Shown: positions 34,087-42,606 of the stretch, piece by piece
Layout of the letters: each line of letters begins with the position of its first letter
Numbering within the stretch: position 1 is the stretch's first letter
Source: JALEFZ01 sp039817415
GTDB lineage: Bacteria; Bacteroidota; Bacteroidia; J057
DNA: 64,000 nt
Assembly: GCA_039817415.1 (NCBI GenBank)
Contig: JBCBVV010000001.1
Coordinates: 310,001 to 374,000, forward strand
Direction of reading: 5' to 3'
Made by a program: the position numbers and the translations under genes
Notes under the pieces: generated by a model
The model's database searches: none
What the model was told of the DNA's origin: nothing
What the model saw: only the letters and a program-made list of their open reading frames with translations

Positions 34087-34154
34087 TTTTATCCTTAGCC
34101 GAAGGATGTAGCTCATGGTGGCGTCAAAGGATGTATACCCTCTGATGTTACACG

Positions 34155-34838
34155 ATGAAACAACTTTTACTATTTGCGCTATTATTAGCCGTGATCTCCC
34201 TTCATGGCCAAGAAAGCCTACTTATTCGACCTACTTTCCAAGGGAATAGCCTTGTATTGGGTACTCCCTATGAGCTAGCCAATGGAGATACTCTTGAAAT
34301 CCATAAGCTACGTTTCTACCTGTCAGATGTCCAAGTTTTTCGCGGGGAGGAACTGCTAAGCCGGGGAGTCAAAAAACATATTTTACTCGATGCCTCGAAG
34401 CCCGAAAGTTTAGCAATCATCCTTGATAGGCCCATAAAAGGAGGGGCAGATCGTATACAATTCTTGTTAGGAGTAGATAGTCTTACATCGGTGGCTGGAG
34501 CCACGGGGGGTGATCTTGACCCTTCTCAAGGGATGTACTGGACTTGGCAAAGTGGATATATTCATTTCAAGCTAGAGGGTACTGCAAGCAGTTCAAAGGC
34601 GCGAAAAGGTAGGTTTATGTACCACCTTGGAGGCTATGAAGGCCCTTATGCGGCTCAGCGAACTATCAGCCTTTCTTTTCTTTCTTCTCAATCTGCACAG
34701 ATCAATCTCTCTATTGACAAGTGGCTAGCAGGAATTGACATCGGTCAAACGGCTCAGGTTATGAGTCCAGGAAAGCTCTCCTCTCAATTGGCTGATCAAT
34801 TGGCCTCCTGTTTAGACGCAAGCAAGAAATCCCCATGA
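34155..34838 (+). CDS. MbnP-like periplasmic copper-binding protein
   Basis: A 227-residue secreted protein with a signal peptide ending HGQ. The family hallmarks are HKLRFYLSDVQV at about 50-61, GMYWTWQSGYIHFKLEG at 127-142 and FMYHLGGYEG near 155. MbnP proteins bind copper only after a tryptophan is oxidised to kynurenine by the partner MbnH; Trp129 and Trp131 in WTW are the obvious candidates here. The next gene encodes the MbnH-type diheme enzyme and overlaps by four bases, so the pair is translationally coupled. The name applies to the family; no methanobactin genes are present. Confidence 0.85.
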   Translation: MKQLLLFALLLAVISLHGQESLLIRPTFQGNSLVLGTPYELANGDTLEIHKLRFYLSDVQVFRGEELLSRGVKKHILLDASKPESLAIILDRPIKGGADRIQFLLGVDSLTSVAGATGGDLDPSQGMYWTWQSGYIHFKLEGTASSSKARKGRFMYHLGGYEGPYAAQRTISLSFLSSQSAQINLSIDKWLAGIDIGQTAQVMSPGKLSSQLADQLASCLDASKKSP

Positions 34839-35869
34839 AGTACCTATTGAGCTTACTTGGGAGTATTTTGCTTGGATTTACGATGGTCCAACTGCTTCCA
34901 TATGACGTACCGTCCCATTTCCCTAAGCCCCTTTATGAGTTTGCAGAAGGTTCACTCGAAGAGACAAAGGTCCAACTAGGAAGGGCTCTGTTTTATGACC
35001 CTCTTTTATCCAAGGATGGTACCATTTCCTGTGCTTCCTGTCATTCTTCCTACAATGGATTTGCCCATACAGATCACGATTTAAGTCATGGCATACATGA
35101 CATCATTGGGCGAAGGAATGCACCTGCCCTATTCAACCTGGCTTGGCAAGGCTCATTTATGTGGGATGGAGCCGTAAATCACCTCGATATGCAGGCACTG
35201 GCTCCCCTCCACGACAGCACAGAAATGGCTTCTGATATCAATTTGGTTATTGAACGATTGAAGGTACATCCTACCTATCCTTCTTTCTTCCAAAAAGCTT
35301 TTGGGGATGGAGAGATTACAGGAATGAAGGTTCTCAAGGCATTTTCTCAATTTCAACTTTCTCTTACTTCATGGAATGCGAAATACGACAAAGTAAAAGC
35401 TGGTGAAGATACATTCAGCCCACAAGAAGAAGCTGGCTATCAACTCTTTCAACGGCATTGCAATAGTTGCCACACCGAGCCCTTGTTCTCTTCCTACGAA
35501 TTTGCCAATAATGGTCTCCCGATAGACAAGGACTTGCAGGATATGGGGCGTTATGGGATTACAGGTAATCCGGTTGACAGCCTGGTTTTTAAGATTCCAA
35601 GCCTAAGAAATCTCTCCTATACCTACCCCTACATGCATGATGGAAGATTTGAAAAGTTATGGGAGGTGATGAATCATTATGCTAAGGGTGTGCTGCCCTC
35701 ATCTACCCTATCACCGGAGTTGAAAGGCGGAATACCTTTAAGTTCTCGCGAAAAAGTAGACTTGATTGCGTTCCTCAAAACGCTAGATGACAAGGAATTT
35801 GTTTTCGACAAAAGACACCAATTTCCTAGAGATTTTTTCTTCTCACAGAATCAAAACAATCAAAAATAG
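34835..35869 (+). CDS. MbnH-like diheme cytochrome c peroxidase/MauG-family protein
   Basis: A 344-residue periplasmic protein with an N-terminal signal/anchor (LLSLLGSILLGFTMVQL). Two c-type heme sites are present: CASCH at 66-70 and CNSCH at 209-213. RNAPALFNLAWQGSFMWDG and the LRNLSYTYPYMHDGRF segment are typical of the CcpA/MauG family. MbnH forms a bis-Fe(IV) state and oxidises a tryptophan of MbnP. The four-base overlap with the MbnP-like gene supports this partnership over a simple peroxidase role. Confidence 0.9.
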   Translation: MKYLLSLLGSILLGFTMVQLLPYDVPSHFPKPLYEFAEGSLEETKVQLGRALFYDPLLSKDGTISCASCHSSYNGFAHTDHDLSHGIHDIIGRRNAPALFNLAWQGSFMWDGAVNHLDMQALAPLHDSTEMASDINLVIERLKVHPTYPSFFQKAFGDGEITGMKVLKAFSQFQLSLTSWNAKYDKVKAGEDTFSPQEEAGYQLFQRHCNSCHTEPLFSSYEFANNGLPIDKDLQDMGRYGITGNPVDSLVFKIPSLRNLSYTYPYMHDGRFEKLWEVMNHYAKGVLPSSTLSPELKGGIPLSSREKVDLIAFLKTLDDKEFVFDKRHQFPRDFFFSQNQNNQK

Positions 35870-35937
35870 GCAGGATGATCTTAGGTCAGTCATGCCATCA
35901 CACACTTGAATGTCAAACATCTAACTCTCTCATCATT

Positions 35938-37314
35938 ATGTTACGAAGATTTACAATAGGGATGGTCTGCTTATTTGCAGTTTATGGGTTATCAGCCCAA
36001 ACCAATCCAGTGATAACCTCATTTTTGCAGAATACAACCGAAACCGGAAGTTATTATATGGTGGGCAACTCTACCGCCATCAGCAATGGAATTTTGGTCA
36101 ATTGTCAGCAAGTCGCCTATTCCAATGATTGGGTCTACGTTTCCACACAAGGAGTACCTGCTTATCCTACAGGCCCCTTCCAAGATGGCAACCCCTCCCA
36201 AGCCTCTGCACAAAACGCGATCTACCAGCTTCCCCTTAACCCTACTGAGAATATTGGCAATCCATCAGCTACGACCCCTGGCAACATCGGAATCTTCATC
36301 AATGGAGTTTCCTTATTTGATTGGAGGGATGGAGTAGCCTGGAATCCACTGACCAATGCGCTTTGTGGTGGGCCTGGCAATCCCATGTGCCCAGGAGGTC
36401 CTATGGCCCAGAATGATTGGAACCGAGATGCCATTCCAGCTGAACGGGTTGGCTTTGATTGTTCGAAGGGTCATCCTGCTATGGGAAACTATCATCATCA
36501 TCAAAATCCTTCTGCCTTCAAACTGGATCTTACCGTAGTGTCTGAAGTTTGTAATCTATACGATGCAGATGGTCTTTACACGCTTGATAGCTCAGCCCAT
36601 TCTCCACTGATTGGTTTTGCCTATGACGGTTTTCCGATATATGGAGGCTATGGATATGCCAATGCTGACGGTACTGGTGGAATAACGAGGATGAAATCAA
36701 GTTACCAGCTAAGAAATATCACATCACGTACTACTGCCCCTGACGGTTCAGCTGTAGATACAGGACCAGACGTAGATGGGACTTATTTCTTAGGCTATTT
36801 CAGAGAGGACTATGAATTCGTAGCGCATCCCAATGAGGAAGATTATTTAGATATACACAATGGGAGATTCTGCATTACTCCTGAATACCCCAATGGCATC
36901 TACTGTTACTTCGCTACAGTAGACGAAAACTGGAATTCAGCCTATCCATATGTAGTTGGTCCTACTTTTTATGGTAATGTTGTAGGCGGAAACACCAATG
37001 CTATTACAGAACCTACCACTACTTATACGCCTACCACGGCCCTTGATCCATACACCTTCTCCCAATTGGACATTAGTGTATTTCCCAATCCAGCATCTGA
37101 TTTGATCGCCGTTCAAATTGGTGACCTCGTGAAGGAGGACATGGAAGTTGAGTTATTCGATATCACAGGGAGACTCATCGAAGCGAAAACTATTCACAAA
37201 GGAAGTACCATTGCCTATTTCGATACCCAAACGCTATATGAAGGCATGTACATGGTGAAGATTTCAAATGGCCAACTCAATAAGGTTCGCAAAATCCTCG
37301 TGAAGAGAAATTAA
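35938..37314 (+). CDS. YHYH-domain secreted protein with T9SS type A sorting tail
   Basis: The ATG at 35938 gives 458 residues and a proper signal peptide (MLRRFTIGMVCLFAVYGLSA); the longer frame to 35875 lacks one. The central ~300 residues match the YHYH domain: GIFINGVSLFDW, the histidine cluster GNYHHHQNP with Tyr185-His188, and GFAYDGFPIYGGYGY. A putative histidine metal site fits the family name. The C-terminal ~75 residues are a T9SS type A sorting domain (ISVFPNPASDLIAVQI, GMYMVKISNGQ), so the protein is exported to the surface. It lies 68 bases after the MbnH-like gene, suggesting shared copper-related function. Confidence 0.85.
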   Translation: MLRRFTIGMVCLFAVYGLSAQTNPVITSFLQNTTETGSYYMVGNSTAISNGILVNCQQVAYSNDWVYVSTQGVPAYPTGPFQDGNPSQASAQNAIYQLPLNPTENIGNPSATTPGNIGIFINGVSLFDWRDGVAWNPLTNALCGGPGNPMCPGGPMAQNDWNRDAIPAERVGFDCSKGHPAMGNYHHHQNPSAFKLDLTVVSEVCNLYDADGLYTLDSSAHSPLIGFAYDGFPIYGGYGYANADGTGGITRMKSSYQLRNITSRTTAPDGSAVDTGPDVDGTYFLGYFREDYEFVAHPNEEDYLDIHNGRFCITPEYPNGIYCYFATVDENWNSAYPYVVGPTFYGNVVGGNTNAITEPTTTYTPTTALDPYTFSQLDISVFPNPASDLIAVQIGDLVKEDMEVELFDITGRLIEAKTIHKGSTIAYFDTQTLYEGMYMVKISNGQLNKVRKILVKRN

Positions 37315-37369
37315 TTCTCGTATAGAAAAGTTTTTTTATTCAATTCAATGTAATTGAATGCTTGGTGTC

Positions 37370-37398
37370 GCTGTCCGTCTTTGACGGGCAGCTTTTTT
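37370..37398 (+). terminator. Rho-independent terminator after YHYH gene
   Basis: A ten-base stem (gctgtccgtc / gacgggcagc, one G-U pair) with a three-base loop is followed by six T residues, about 55 bases after the stop. The GCTGTCC/GGGCAGC core recurs in the hairpins at 56243 and 63501. Confidence 0.88.
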
Positions 37399-37476
37399 AA
37401 CATCCTTTACCCCGGCTTATCGTACCTATGATATACATCCTTCTCATTTCAAGTGTACCCTTAATATTCATCCTAC

Positions 37477-37863
37477 ATGAACACTTACAAAGGGCGAAAA
37501 GCAGCCATTCAAGCCTATATTAACGCTTACAACCAATTTGATGTTCCTGCTATGCTCCTCCCTCTTTCTGAAGATGTCATTTTTCAGAATTATTCCGGTG
37601 GAAATATGAACCTCGAAACCAAGGGGAAGGAAGACTTTCGGCATCAGGCAGAAAATGCCTGCCAATTATTTTCCTCTAGAAATCAAGAGATTACCTTCGA
37701 TGAAATGACAGATACACAGATTAAAGTCAAGGTCAACTATGAAGGTATACTTGCTCAGGATCTACCCAACTCGCTCAAAAAGGGGGATCAAATAAAGCTT
37801 CAGGGAGAATCCATTTTCACCTTTGAGGGAGACTCAATTCAGATGATTCAGGATTTTAGTTAA
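37477..37863 (+). CDS. SnoaL/NTF2-like protein
   Basis: A 128-residue alpha+beta-cone protein. The opening helix (AAIQAYINAYNQFDVPAMLLPLSEDV) and the strand pattern IKVKVNYEGILA and GESIFTFEGDSIQMIQDFS match the NTF2/SnoaL-like fold, used by polyketide cyclases, ketosteroid isomerases and many binding proteins. No catalytic residue can be assigned. It is flanked by two hairpins and appears to be a single-gene unit. Confidence 0.75.
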   Translation: MNTYKGRKAAIQAYINAYNQFDVPAMLLPLSEDVIFQNYSGGNMNLETKGKEDFRHQAENACQLFSSRNQEITFDEMTDTQIKVKVNYEGILAQDLPNSLKKGDQIKLQGESIFTFEGDSIQMIQDFS

Positions 37864-37880
37864 AATATAGACTAGATATC

Positions 37881-37923
37881 AAGAGGAAATCAGGAAGTCG
37901 TTTGGTAGGCCTGATTTCCTCTT
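37881..37923 (+). terminator. Long perfect hairpin between SnoaL-like and AlkD-like genes
   Basis: A 14-base perfect inverted repeat (aagaggaaatcagg at 37881-37894, its complement at 37910-37923) with a 15-base loop lies 18 bases past a stop codon. The following tract (ggtatttta) is only weakly T-rich. It ends 14 bases before the next ATG, so it may also fold over that gene's leader. Confidence 0.65.
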
Positions 37924-37937
37924 GGTATTTTATGGGT

Positions 37938-38606
37938 ATGTCTACTTACCTCAGAGAATTGGAGAATGAATTTCGACGTGTGGGTGATCCTGCTATTGCC
38001 CTTCAGCAGTCAGCTTACATGCGAGATAAGTTTCCCTTCTTCGGTATCAAGTCTGGCCTTCGTCGTGAGGTTCAAAAACCTTTTCTCCAAAAGGAATTTC
38101 TCCCTCCCTTACAGGATGCCAGAATCATGGTGAAAGACCTATGGAACAAGCCAGAACGTGAGTTCCATTATTTTGGGCAGGAATTTCTCCAACGATACAA
38201 GAAGAAACTAGAAAACGATGACATCAGCCTGATCACATATATGATGACCCATCATTCTTGGTGGGATACCGTAGATTTTATCACCACACAACTAGTTGGC
38301 CATTTGTTTCAAACATATCCAGAGCTGAAGGAATCCACTATTCCCTCCTGGATGGCTAGCGGCAATATTTGGTTACAAAGGAGCTGTCTCTTATTTCAAA
38401 TCAAATACAAGGAAGAAACGGACGAAGAACTCTTAGCAGAACTCATCATTCCCTTGTTGGGGAGCAACGAATTTTTCATCAACAAGGCGATAGGATGGGC
38501 ATTGAGACAGTATAGTCGCTCCAATCCAGCATGGGTAAGAAGGTTTGTTGAAACTCACCCCTTGCATTCCCTGAGTAAAAAAGAAGCTCTAAGGTTGCTG
38601 GCCTAG
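37938..38606 (+). CDS. DNA alkylation repair (AlkD-like HEAT repeat) protein
   Basis: A 222-residue all-helical protein from ATG 37938; a longer frame from 37902 starts inside the hairpin loop and is unlikely. The series of HEAT-like helices, with DKFPFFGIKSGLRRE near the start, LMTHHSWWDTVDFI-type residues in the middle and FFINKAIGWALRQYSRSNP at the end, is typical of the AlkD family, a glycosylase that excises positively charged N3/N7-alkyl bases without flipping them. The active-site tryptophan and aspartate of AlkD are plausibly those in SWWDTVD. Confidence 0.87.
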   Translation: MSTYLRELENEFRRVGDPAIALQQSAYMRDKFPFFGIKSGLRREVQKPFLQKEFLPPLQDARIMVKDLWNKPEREFHYFGQEFLQRYKKKLENDDISLITYMMTHHSWWDTVDFITTQLVGHLFQTYPELKESTIPSWMASGNIWLQRSCLLFQIKYKEETDEELLAELIIPLLGSNEFFINKAIGWALRQYSRSNPAWVRRFVETHPLHSLSKKEALRLLA

Positions 38607-38627
38607 ATTCAACTAAAATTCACATCT

Positions 38628-39647
38628 TTGAATATGAATGCTCCACTACCCAAGACGATGCGTGCCATCCAGCAAGACGAAGCTGATGGGAAACTCTTTC
38701 TCAGAGAGGTCCCTGTCCCACAACCCAAAGAAGGGGAGGTCCTTGTAAAAATACACTGTGCTCCTATCAACCCAACAGACCTTAACGCCCTAAGAGGAAT
38801 GAGCTATACGGGAGAAAGAACCTATCCCTTTATCCCAGGGATGGAAGGCAGTGGCGTAGTGGTGCAGGCAGGTAAAGGAATGATGGGTTCCTATCTCAAG
38901 GGCAAAAAAGTAGCTTGTGCACCCAACATACCAGGTGATGGTTGCTGGGCAGAATATATGCTCACTTCTGCAAGCCGCTGTGTGCCCATTGACAAAAAAA
39001 TGAGCTTTGAGGAGGGTGCTATGATATTGGTAAATCCTTTGACTGCGCTTGGTTTTTTTGAAATTCTCGAAAAGGAGAACCACAAAGGCATGATCAACCC
39101 TGCCGCTGCAAGTGCACTCGGGGGAATGGTGATCCAATTGGCTAAAGAAAAAAATATCCCTGTCATTCACATTGTCCGAAGAGCGGAGCAAATCGACCTA
39201 GTCAAAGAAAAAGGAGGGATACATATTCTAAACAGCTCAAGTGATTCCTTCCAAGATGAGCTACATGCCTTGGCTGCTTCGCTACATACCGACCTAATCC
39301 TTGATCCCATTGGGGGTGATATGACTTATACCTTGACGGAGGTTGCTCCTATTGGTTCTACTATCTTATTGTATTCCAAGCTTTCTGAAGAGAATTCAAC
39401 CGTTAATCCAAGAACGCTTCTCAATAAAGATTTACGTATTGAGGGATTCTTTCTATCTAATCACCTAGCGAAAAAGAGTATCTTTCAAAAGCTCCAATTG
39501 ATCAAAAAGGCGCAAAAACTTGTGGCTGGTCATGCTGGGCAATTTATCCGAGAAAGGCTTCCCCTAGAGGAAGTAAATAGAGCTGTAGATCTCTATCGAA
39601 AAGAAATGAGCAAGGGAAAATTTATGCTGGAAGTTGTTTCCGCTTAA
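38628..39647 (+). CDS. Zinc-binding-family alcohol dehydrogenase / quinone oxidoreductase
   Basis: A 339-residue medium-chain dehydrogenase/reductase. The N-terminal GroES-like fold has the INPTDLNALRG and GMEGSGVVVQAG segments, and the Rossmann half shows AASALGGMVIQLAKEKN in place of the usual GxGxxG. The cysteine and histidine ligands of catalytic-zinc dehydrogenases are missing, so it belongs with zinc-independent quinone/enone reductases that use NADPH. The substrate is unknown. It follows the AlkD-like gene by 21 bases and may share its transcript. Confidence 0.85.
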   Translation: MNMNAPLPKTMRAIQQDEADGKLFLREVPVPQPKEGEVLVKIHCAPINPTDLNALRGMSYTGERTYPFIPGMEGSGVVVQAGKGMMGSYLKGKKVACAPNIPGDGCWAEYMLTSASRCVPIDKKMSFEEGAMILVNPLTALGFFEILEKENHKGMINPAAASALGGMVIQLAKEKNIPVIHIVRRAEQIDLVKEKGGIHILNSSSDSFQDELHALAASLHTDLILDPIGGDMTYTLTEVAPIGSTILLYSKLSEENSTVNPRTLLNKDLRIEGFFLSNHLAKKSIFQKLQLIKKAQKLVAGHAGQFIRERLPLEEVNRAVDLYRKEMSKGKFMLEVVSA

Positions 39648-39728
39648 TGGCCAACTGATAGAAAGTCTCACAAATTAATGATGAACTTAGCCAAAGAATG
39701 ATGTACCTTTCATTCAGAAACTAGTCTC

Positions 39729-40340
39729 ATGAAATTCTTCCGAAAGCTGTTTGGCACTCCCAAAAAAGAGGAGTCTCCTTCAGGCTTCTTCCTTGTTGCC
39801 AGTTTGAACGAAAAAATCATGCCTGTAGACCGAGGAGTTGTCTATGAGGACCCATTGGAACACTATCTTCAGGAAAATGAACTAGGAGAAATCTCTGGAG
39901 GGGGAACCATGCAAATGGCCAATGGAGAAATTGAATATGTAGACATCGAAATTCATCTTTTTGATGACCAACCTTCCATGGCTCATGTAGAATTGGTGGT
40001 CAAAAAGCTGGAGGAATTAGGAGCTCCCAAAGGTTCTAGGCTAAGAGCGGACTTTCGTAATGAGTCTTATGCTTTTGGACAAAGGGAAGGCATTGGAATA
40101 TACCTGGATGGTCAAAATCTACCCGATGAAGTCTACCAACAAAGTAATATCAATGACGTGGTTGCTGAGCTTCAACAGGCCATTGGCCAGGAAGGGGAGT
40201 TGATCAGATATTGGGAAGGGGCAGAAGAGACAGCCCTGTATTTTTATGGAGATTCCTTTGAAAAAATGAAGCAACAAACCGCCGGTTTCCTTTCCTATTA
40301 TCCGCTTTGCCAAGGGGCCAGAGTGGTTCAACTGGCCTAA
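39729..40340 (+). CDS. Conserved hypothetical protein
   Basis: A 203-residue cytoplasmic protein starting MKFFRKLFGTPKKEE. No signal peptide or membrane segment is seen. The middle has an acidic alternating beta pattern (GTMQMANGEIEYVDIEIHL, IGIYLDGQNLPDEVY), and the end has a helix and strand (FEKMKQQTAGFLSYYPLCQGARVV). I do not recognise the family. It ends ten bases before a Nudix gene on the same strand, so the two are likely cotranscribed. TACCTTTC at about 39704-39711 is a loose -7 promoter match 17 bases before the ATG. Confidence 0.75.
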   Translation: MKFFRKLFGTPKKEESPSGFFLVASLNEKIMPVDRGVVYEDPLEHYLQENELGEISGGGTMQMANGEIEYVDIEIHLFDDQPSMAHVELVVKKLEELGAPKGSRLRADFRNESYAFGQREGIGIYLDGQNLPDEVYQQSNINDVVAELQQAIGQEGELIRYWEGAEETALYFYGDSFEKMKQQTAGFLSYYPLCQGARVVQLA

Positions 40341-40349
40341 CATACCCTC

Positions 40350-40775
40350 ATGAAAGAAAAAGTCCTTGCCTATATTCTACGCCAAAAACATGAGCGATTA
40401 GAACTGCTCACCTTTGAACATATTGATTATCCTGATGCGGGTATACAAGTACCGGGTGGTTCTATTGATCCTGGGGAAAGAGCTGAAGCTGCTGTCTTAA
40501 GAGAAGTATTTGAAGAAGCTGGCCTAGAGGGATTTGAAAATATGATCTACCTGGGCGTTTCAGAATTCCTTCATCCCAAACGACAAGAGTGGCAAAGAAG
40601 GCATTTCTACCAGATGGCCTACACCCAAAACAGTCCAGATACATTTGACTTTATTGTTCAAGGAACGGGATCTGATCATGGCCTAGGTTTCAGGTATCTT
40701 TGGAGGTCGCTGGACCAACTTCCTGTATTAGAGGTTCAGCAGGGCGAATTTCTACACTTGTTGAAGGTCAATTAA
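40350..40775 (+). CDS. Nudix hydrolase
   Basis: A 141-residue single-domain Nudix protein. The box starts in VPGGSIDPGERAEAAVLRE and continues EVFEEAGLEG, giving the full G-x5-E-x7-REUxEExGU pattern. The substrate range cannot be read from sequence; no zinc ribbon or extra domain is present, unlike the Nudix protein at 6364-6996. It follows the unknown gene at 39729 by nine bases. Confidence 0.9.
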   Translation: MKEKVLAYILRQKHERLELLTFEHIDYPDAGIQVPGGSIDPGERAEAAVLREVFEEAGLEGFENMIYLGVSEFLHPKRQEWQRRHFYQMAYTQNSPDTFDFIVQGTGSDHGLGFRYLWRSLDQLPVLEVQQGEFLHLLKVN

Positions 40776-40810
40776 TCTCCATATATTACACTTCTTTCAT
40801 ATATTGAATC

Positions 40811-41947
40811 ATGGAGCCAAGCTATGTAATCATTGCCATTTTACTCTGCCTGGGTGCTTTCCAGGGAATTATCTTCGGCATCATCTTATGGAACAAGGAG
40901 CGCCCCAACAGCACTCCCAATCGTTGGTTGGCAGCTATTTTATTTTTCCTTTCCTACAGATTGATTGTTCAGGTGCTTCGGTTATTTGGGATAGGCTATT
41001 ATGATTTCTGGTATCACATCATGCTGGATTACAGCTGGATCAATGGACCTCTCCTCTTTTTCTATGTCAAAAGCTACTTGGATCCAGATTTTCGATTGGG
41101 CAAAAAAGATTGGATTCATTTTTTGCCAGTAGCGATTCAGTTTATCTGTAGCAATTTCGTACGGACACAAAATTTCTTCTGGGATGGAAGCAAGGAAAGC
41201 TTGAGTTGGCTAGGATACTGGGGATATTCGATTTGGATGAATTATCCCACCATTTATCTGATAGCTAGTATTTTGATTATTTTCTATTCCTCCCAAGCCC
41301 TTTCCCTCTTCAAAACGCCTCCAACTTATATTATTTTTGATGAGAAAAGAGTCACCTGGATCAGACGAATCCTATTGGCCTTTATCGTCTATTTCTCCAT
41401 CGTCTTTGTACTCTTCTTAGCGGACTTGCTCGTAGTAGATATTTCAGCCTCTGAGTTTGGGAATTATTTCTATTTCACCTCAACTCTTTACTTCCCTTTC
41501 TTTATTGGATTGGCTGGACTGACGTATTGGCTGGGGCTCTCTGGTTTTGCACGAAAGGACGAATTGCCCTTCAAACGAAAAACCAGCTTGAGCAAAGAAG
41601 AGGAAGATCAGCTCAAAGGAATCGCCTCTCGCTTGGACCATCTCATGGAATCGGAAAAGGCTTTTACAGATCCCGATTTATCTCTTAGCTCATTGGCCGA
41701 AAAACTTGATATCAAATCCTATTTATTGACCAAGTGTCTCAAGGAAATCTATGGCAAGAAGTTCAATGACTACATCAATGGCTTGCGTATCGAAGAAGTC
41801 AAAAATTTACTTCGCAAGCCAGAAAGTCAAAACTTCACCCTCCTCAGTCTGGCTTTGGACGCAGGCTTCAATTCCAAGTCCTCCTTTAACCGATCGGTGA
41901 AAAAGCTTCTCGGTATCTCTCCCAGCGAATTACGAGAGCAGCTCTAG
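40811..41947 (+). CDS. Membrane-anchored AraC-family transcriptional regulator
   Basis: A 378-residue protein. The first ~240 residues contain six to seven hydrophobic helices, starting SYVIIAILLCLGAFQGIIFGIIL, a sensor architecture common in Bacteroidota. After a charged linker (KRKTSLSKEEEDQ) lies a C-terminal AraC DNA-binding domain with two helix-turn-helix units: LSLSSLAEKLDIKSYLLTKCLKE and FTLLSLALDAGFNSKSSFNRSVK, followed by GISPSELR. It should sense a membrane or extracellular signal and bind DNA while anchored. Targets may include the downstream genes at 42068 and 42607, but no site was identified. Confidence 0.92.
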   Translation: MEPSYVIIAILLCLGAFQGIIFGIILWNKERPNSTPNRWLAAILFFLSYRLIVQVLRLFGIGYYDFWYHIMLDYSWINGPLLFFYVKSYLDPDFRLGKKDWIHFLPVAIQFICSNFVRTQNFFWDGSKESLSWLGYWGYSIWMNYPTIYLIASILIIFYSSQALSLFKTPPTYIIFDEKRVTWIRRILLAFIVYFSIVFVLFLADLLVVDISASEFGNYFYFTSTLYFPFFIGLAGLTYWLGLSGFARKDELPFKRKTSLSKEEEDQLKGIASRLDHLMESEKAFTDPDLSLSSLAEKLDIKSYLLTKCLKEIYGKKFNDYINGLRIEEVKNLLRKPESQNFTLLSLALDAGFNSKSSFNRSVKKLLGISPSELREQL

Positions 41948-42032
41948 GTCCCGATTCGCTAATTGCGACCTATATGTAAAAAAAAGCAGGGTTCAATTTT
42001 ACAATTGAAACGACTGGTATAGGCTCAGTACC

Positions 42033-42040
42033 TAGTTTTG
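42033..42040 (+). promoter_or_regulatory. Possible -7 promoter element for the gene at 42068
   Basis: TAGTTTTG matches the TAnnTTTG -7 box exactly and is 27 bases before the start codon. No good TTTG box lies 19-22 bases upstream, so the support is partial. Confidence 0.35.
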
Positions 42041-42067
42041 GATCATTCTTTCACCTAAAAAACAAGA

Positions 42068-42460
42068 ATGATGAAAAAAGTAATGATCAGCCTAATCCTC
42101 CTTACAGCCTCTTCTTTTGCCTTTGCTCAAGCCCCTGATCCATCCGTTCTACTCGGGAGTTGGAAAATGGACATGAGCCCCGACAATCCTTCTGACAATA
42201 ACTTCGCTATGATTCGCATCACGAAGGCTTCCGATAACCAAATCAAAGGAGTCTTCTATCGCGAAGGCGTAAAAATCAAAGAAGGAAGATTTACGACACA
42301 AATGGGAAAGTTATATGGAGCTGTCGTTTCAGGGGACAATAGCGGAACATACAACAGTACCTTCTACTACAAAGACGGGCAATTATACGGGACAACACAT
42401 TCTTTGGGAAGGGACTTCCTTTCTGTTTGGACTGCCACCAAAATAAATGAAAGCAAATAA
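42068..42460 (+). CDS. Small secreted protein of unknown function
   Basis: A 130-residue protein with a signal peptide ending FAFAQ. The mature part (LLGSWKMDMSP, NFAMIRITKASDNQIKGVFYREG, SGTYNSTFYYKDGQLYGTTHS) is beta-rich and could form a small lipocalin-like barrel. I do not recognise a named family. A TAGTTTTG octamer at 42033-42040 fits the -7 consensus and lies 27 bases before the ATG; a hairpin terminator follows the gene, so it is a single-gene unit. Confidence 0.75.
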   Translation: MMKKVMISLILLTASSFAFAQAPDPSVLLGSWKMDMSPDNPSDNNFAMIRITKASDNQIKGVFYREGVKIKEGRFTTQMGKLYGAVVSGDNSGTYNSTFYYKDGQLYGTTHSLGRDFLSVWTATKINESK

Positions 42461-42478
42461 AGCTATCTCCCTACAGCA

Positions 42479-42516
42479 CACCCACATTTCCTTCAAGGGG
42501 AGATGTGGGTTTTCTT
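42479..42516 (+). terminator. Hairpin terminator before DUF2911 gene
   Basis: A seven-base stem (cccacat / atgtggg) with a loop of about 15 bases containing a second short CCTT/AAGG pairing is followed by TTTTCTT. It lies about 20 bases after the stop at 42460. Confidence 0.8.
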
Positions 42517-42606
42517 ATGGTCAAACTACTTATTGGCAATAAAAAACCCCATCTTAAAGCTAGTTTGGAATTCAACCTATTTACGTCCTTTTCATCCATT
42601 TTCCTT

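Noticed and set aside
34091..34107. ATCCTT-n5-AAGGAT dyad before the MbnP-like gene
   Set aside because: It is only six base pairs with no T-run or repeat elsewhere, so I do not call it an operator.
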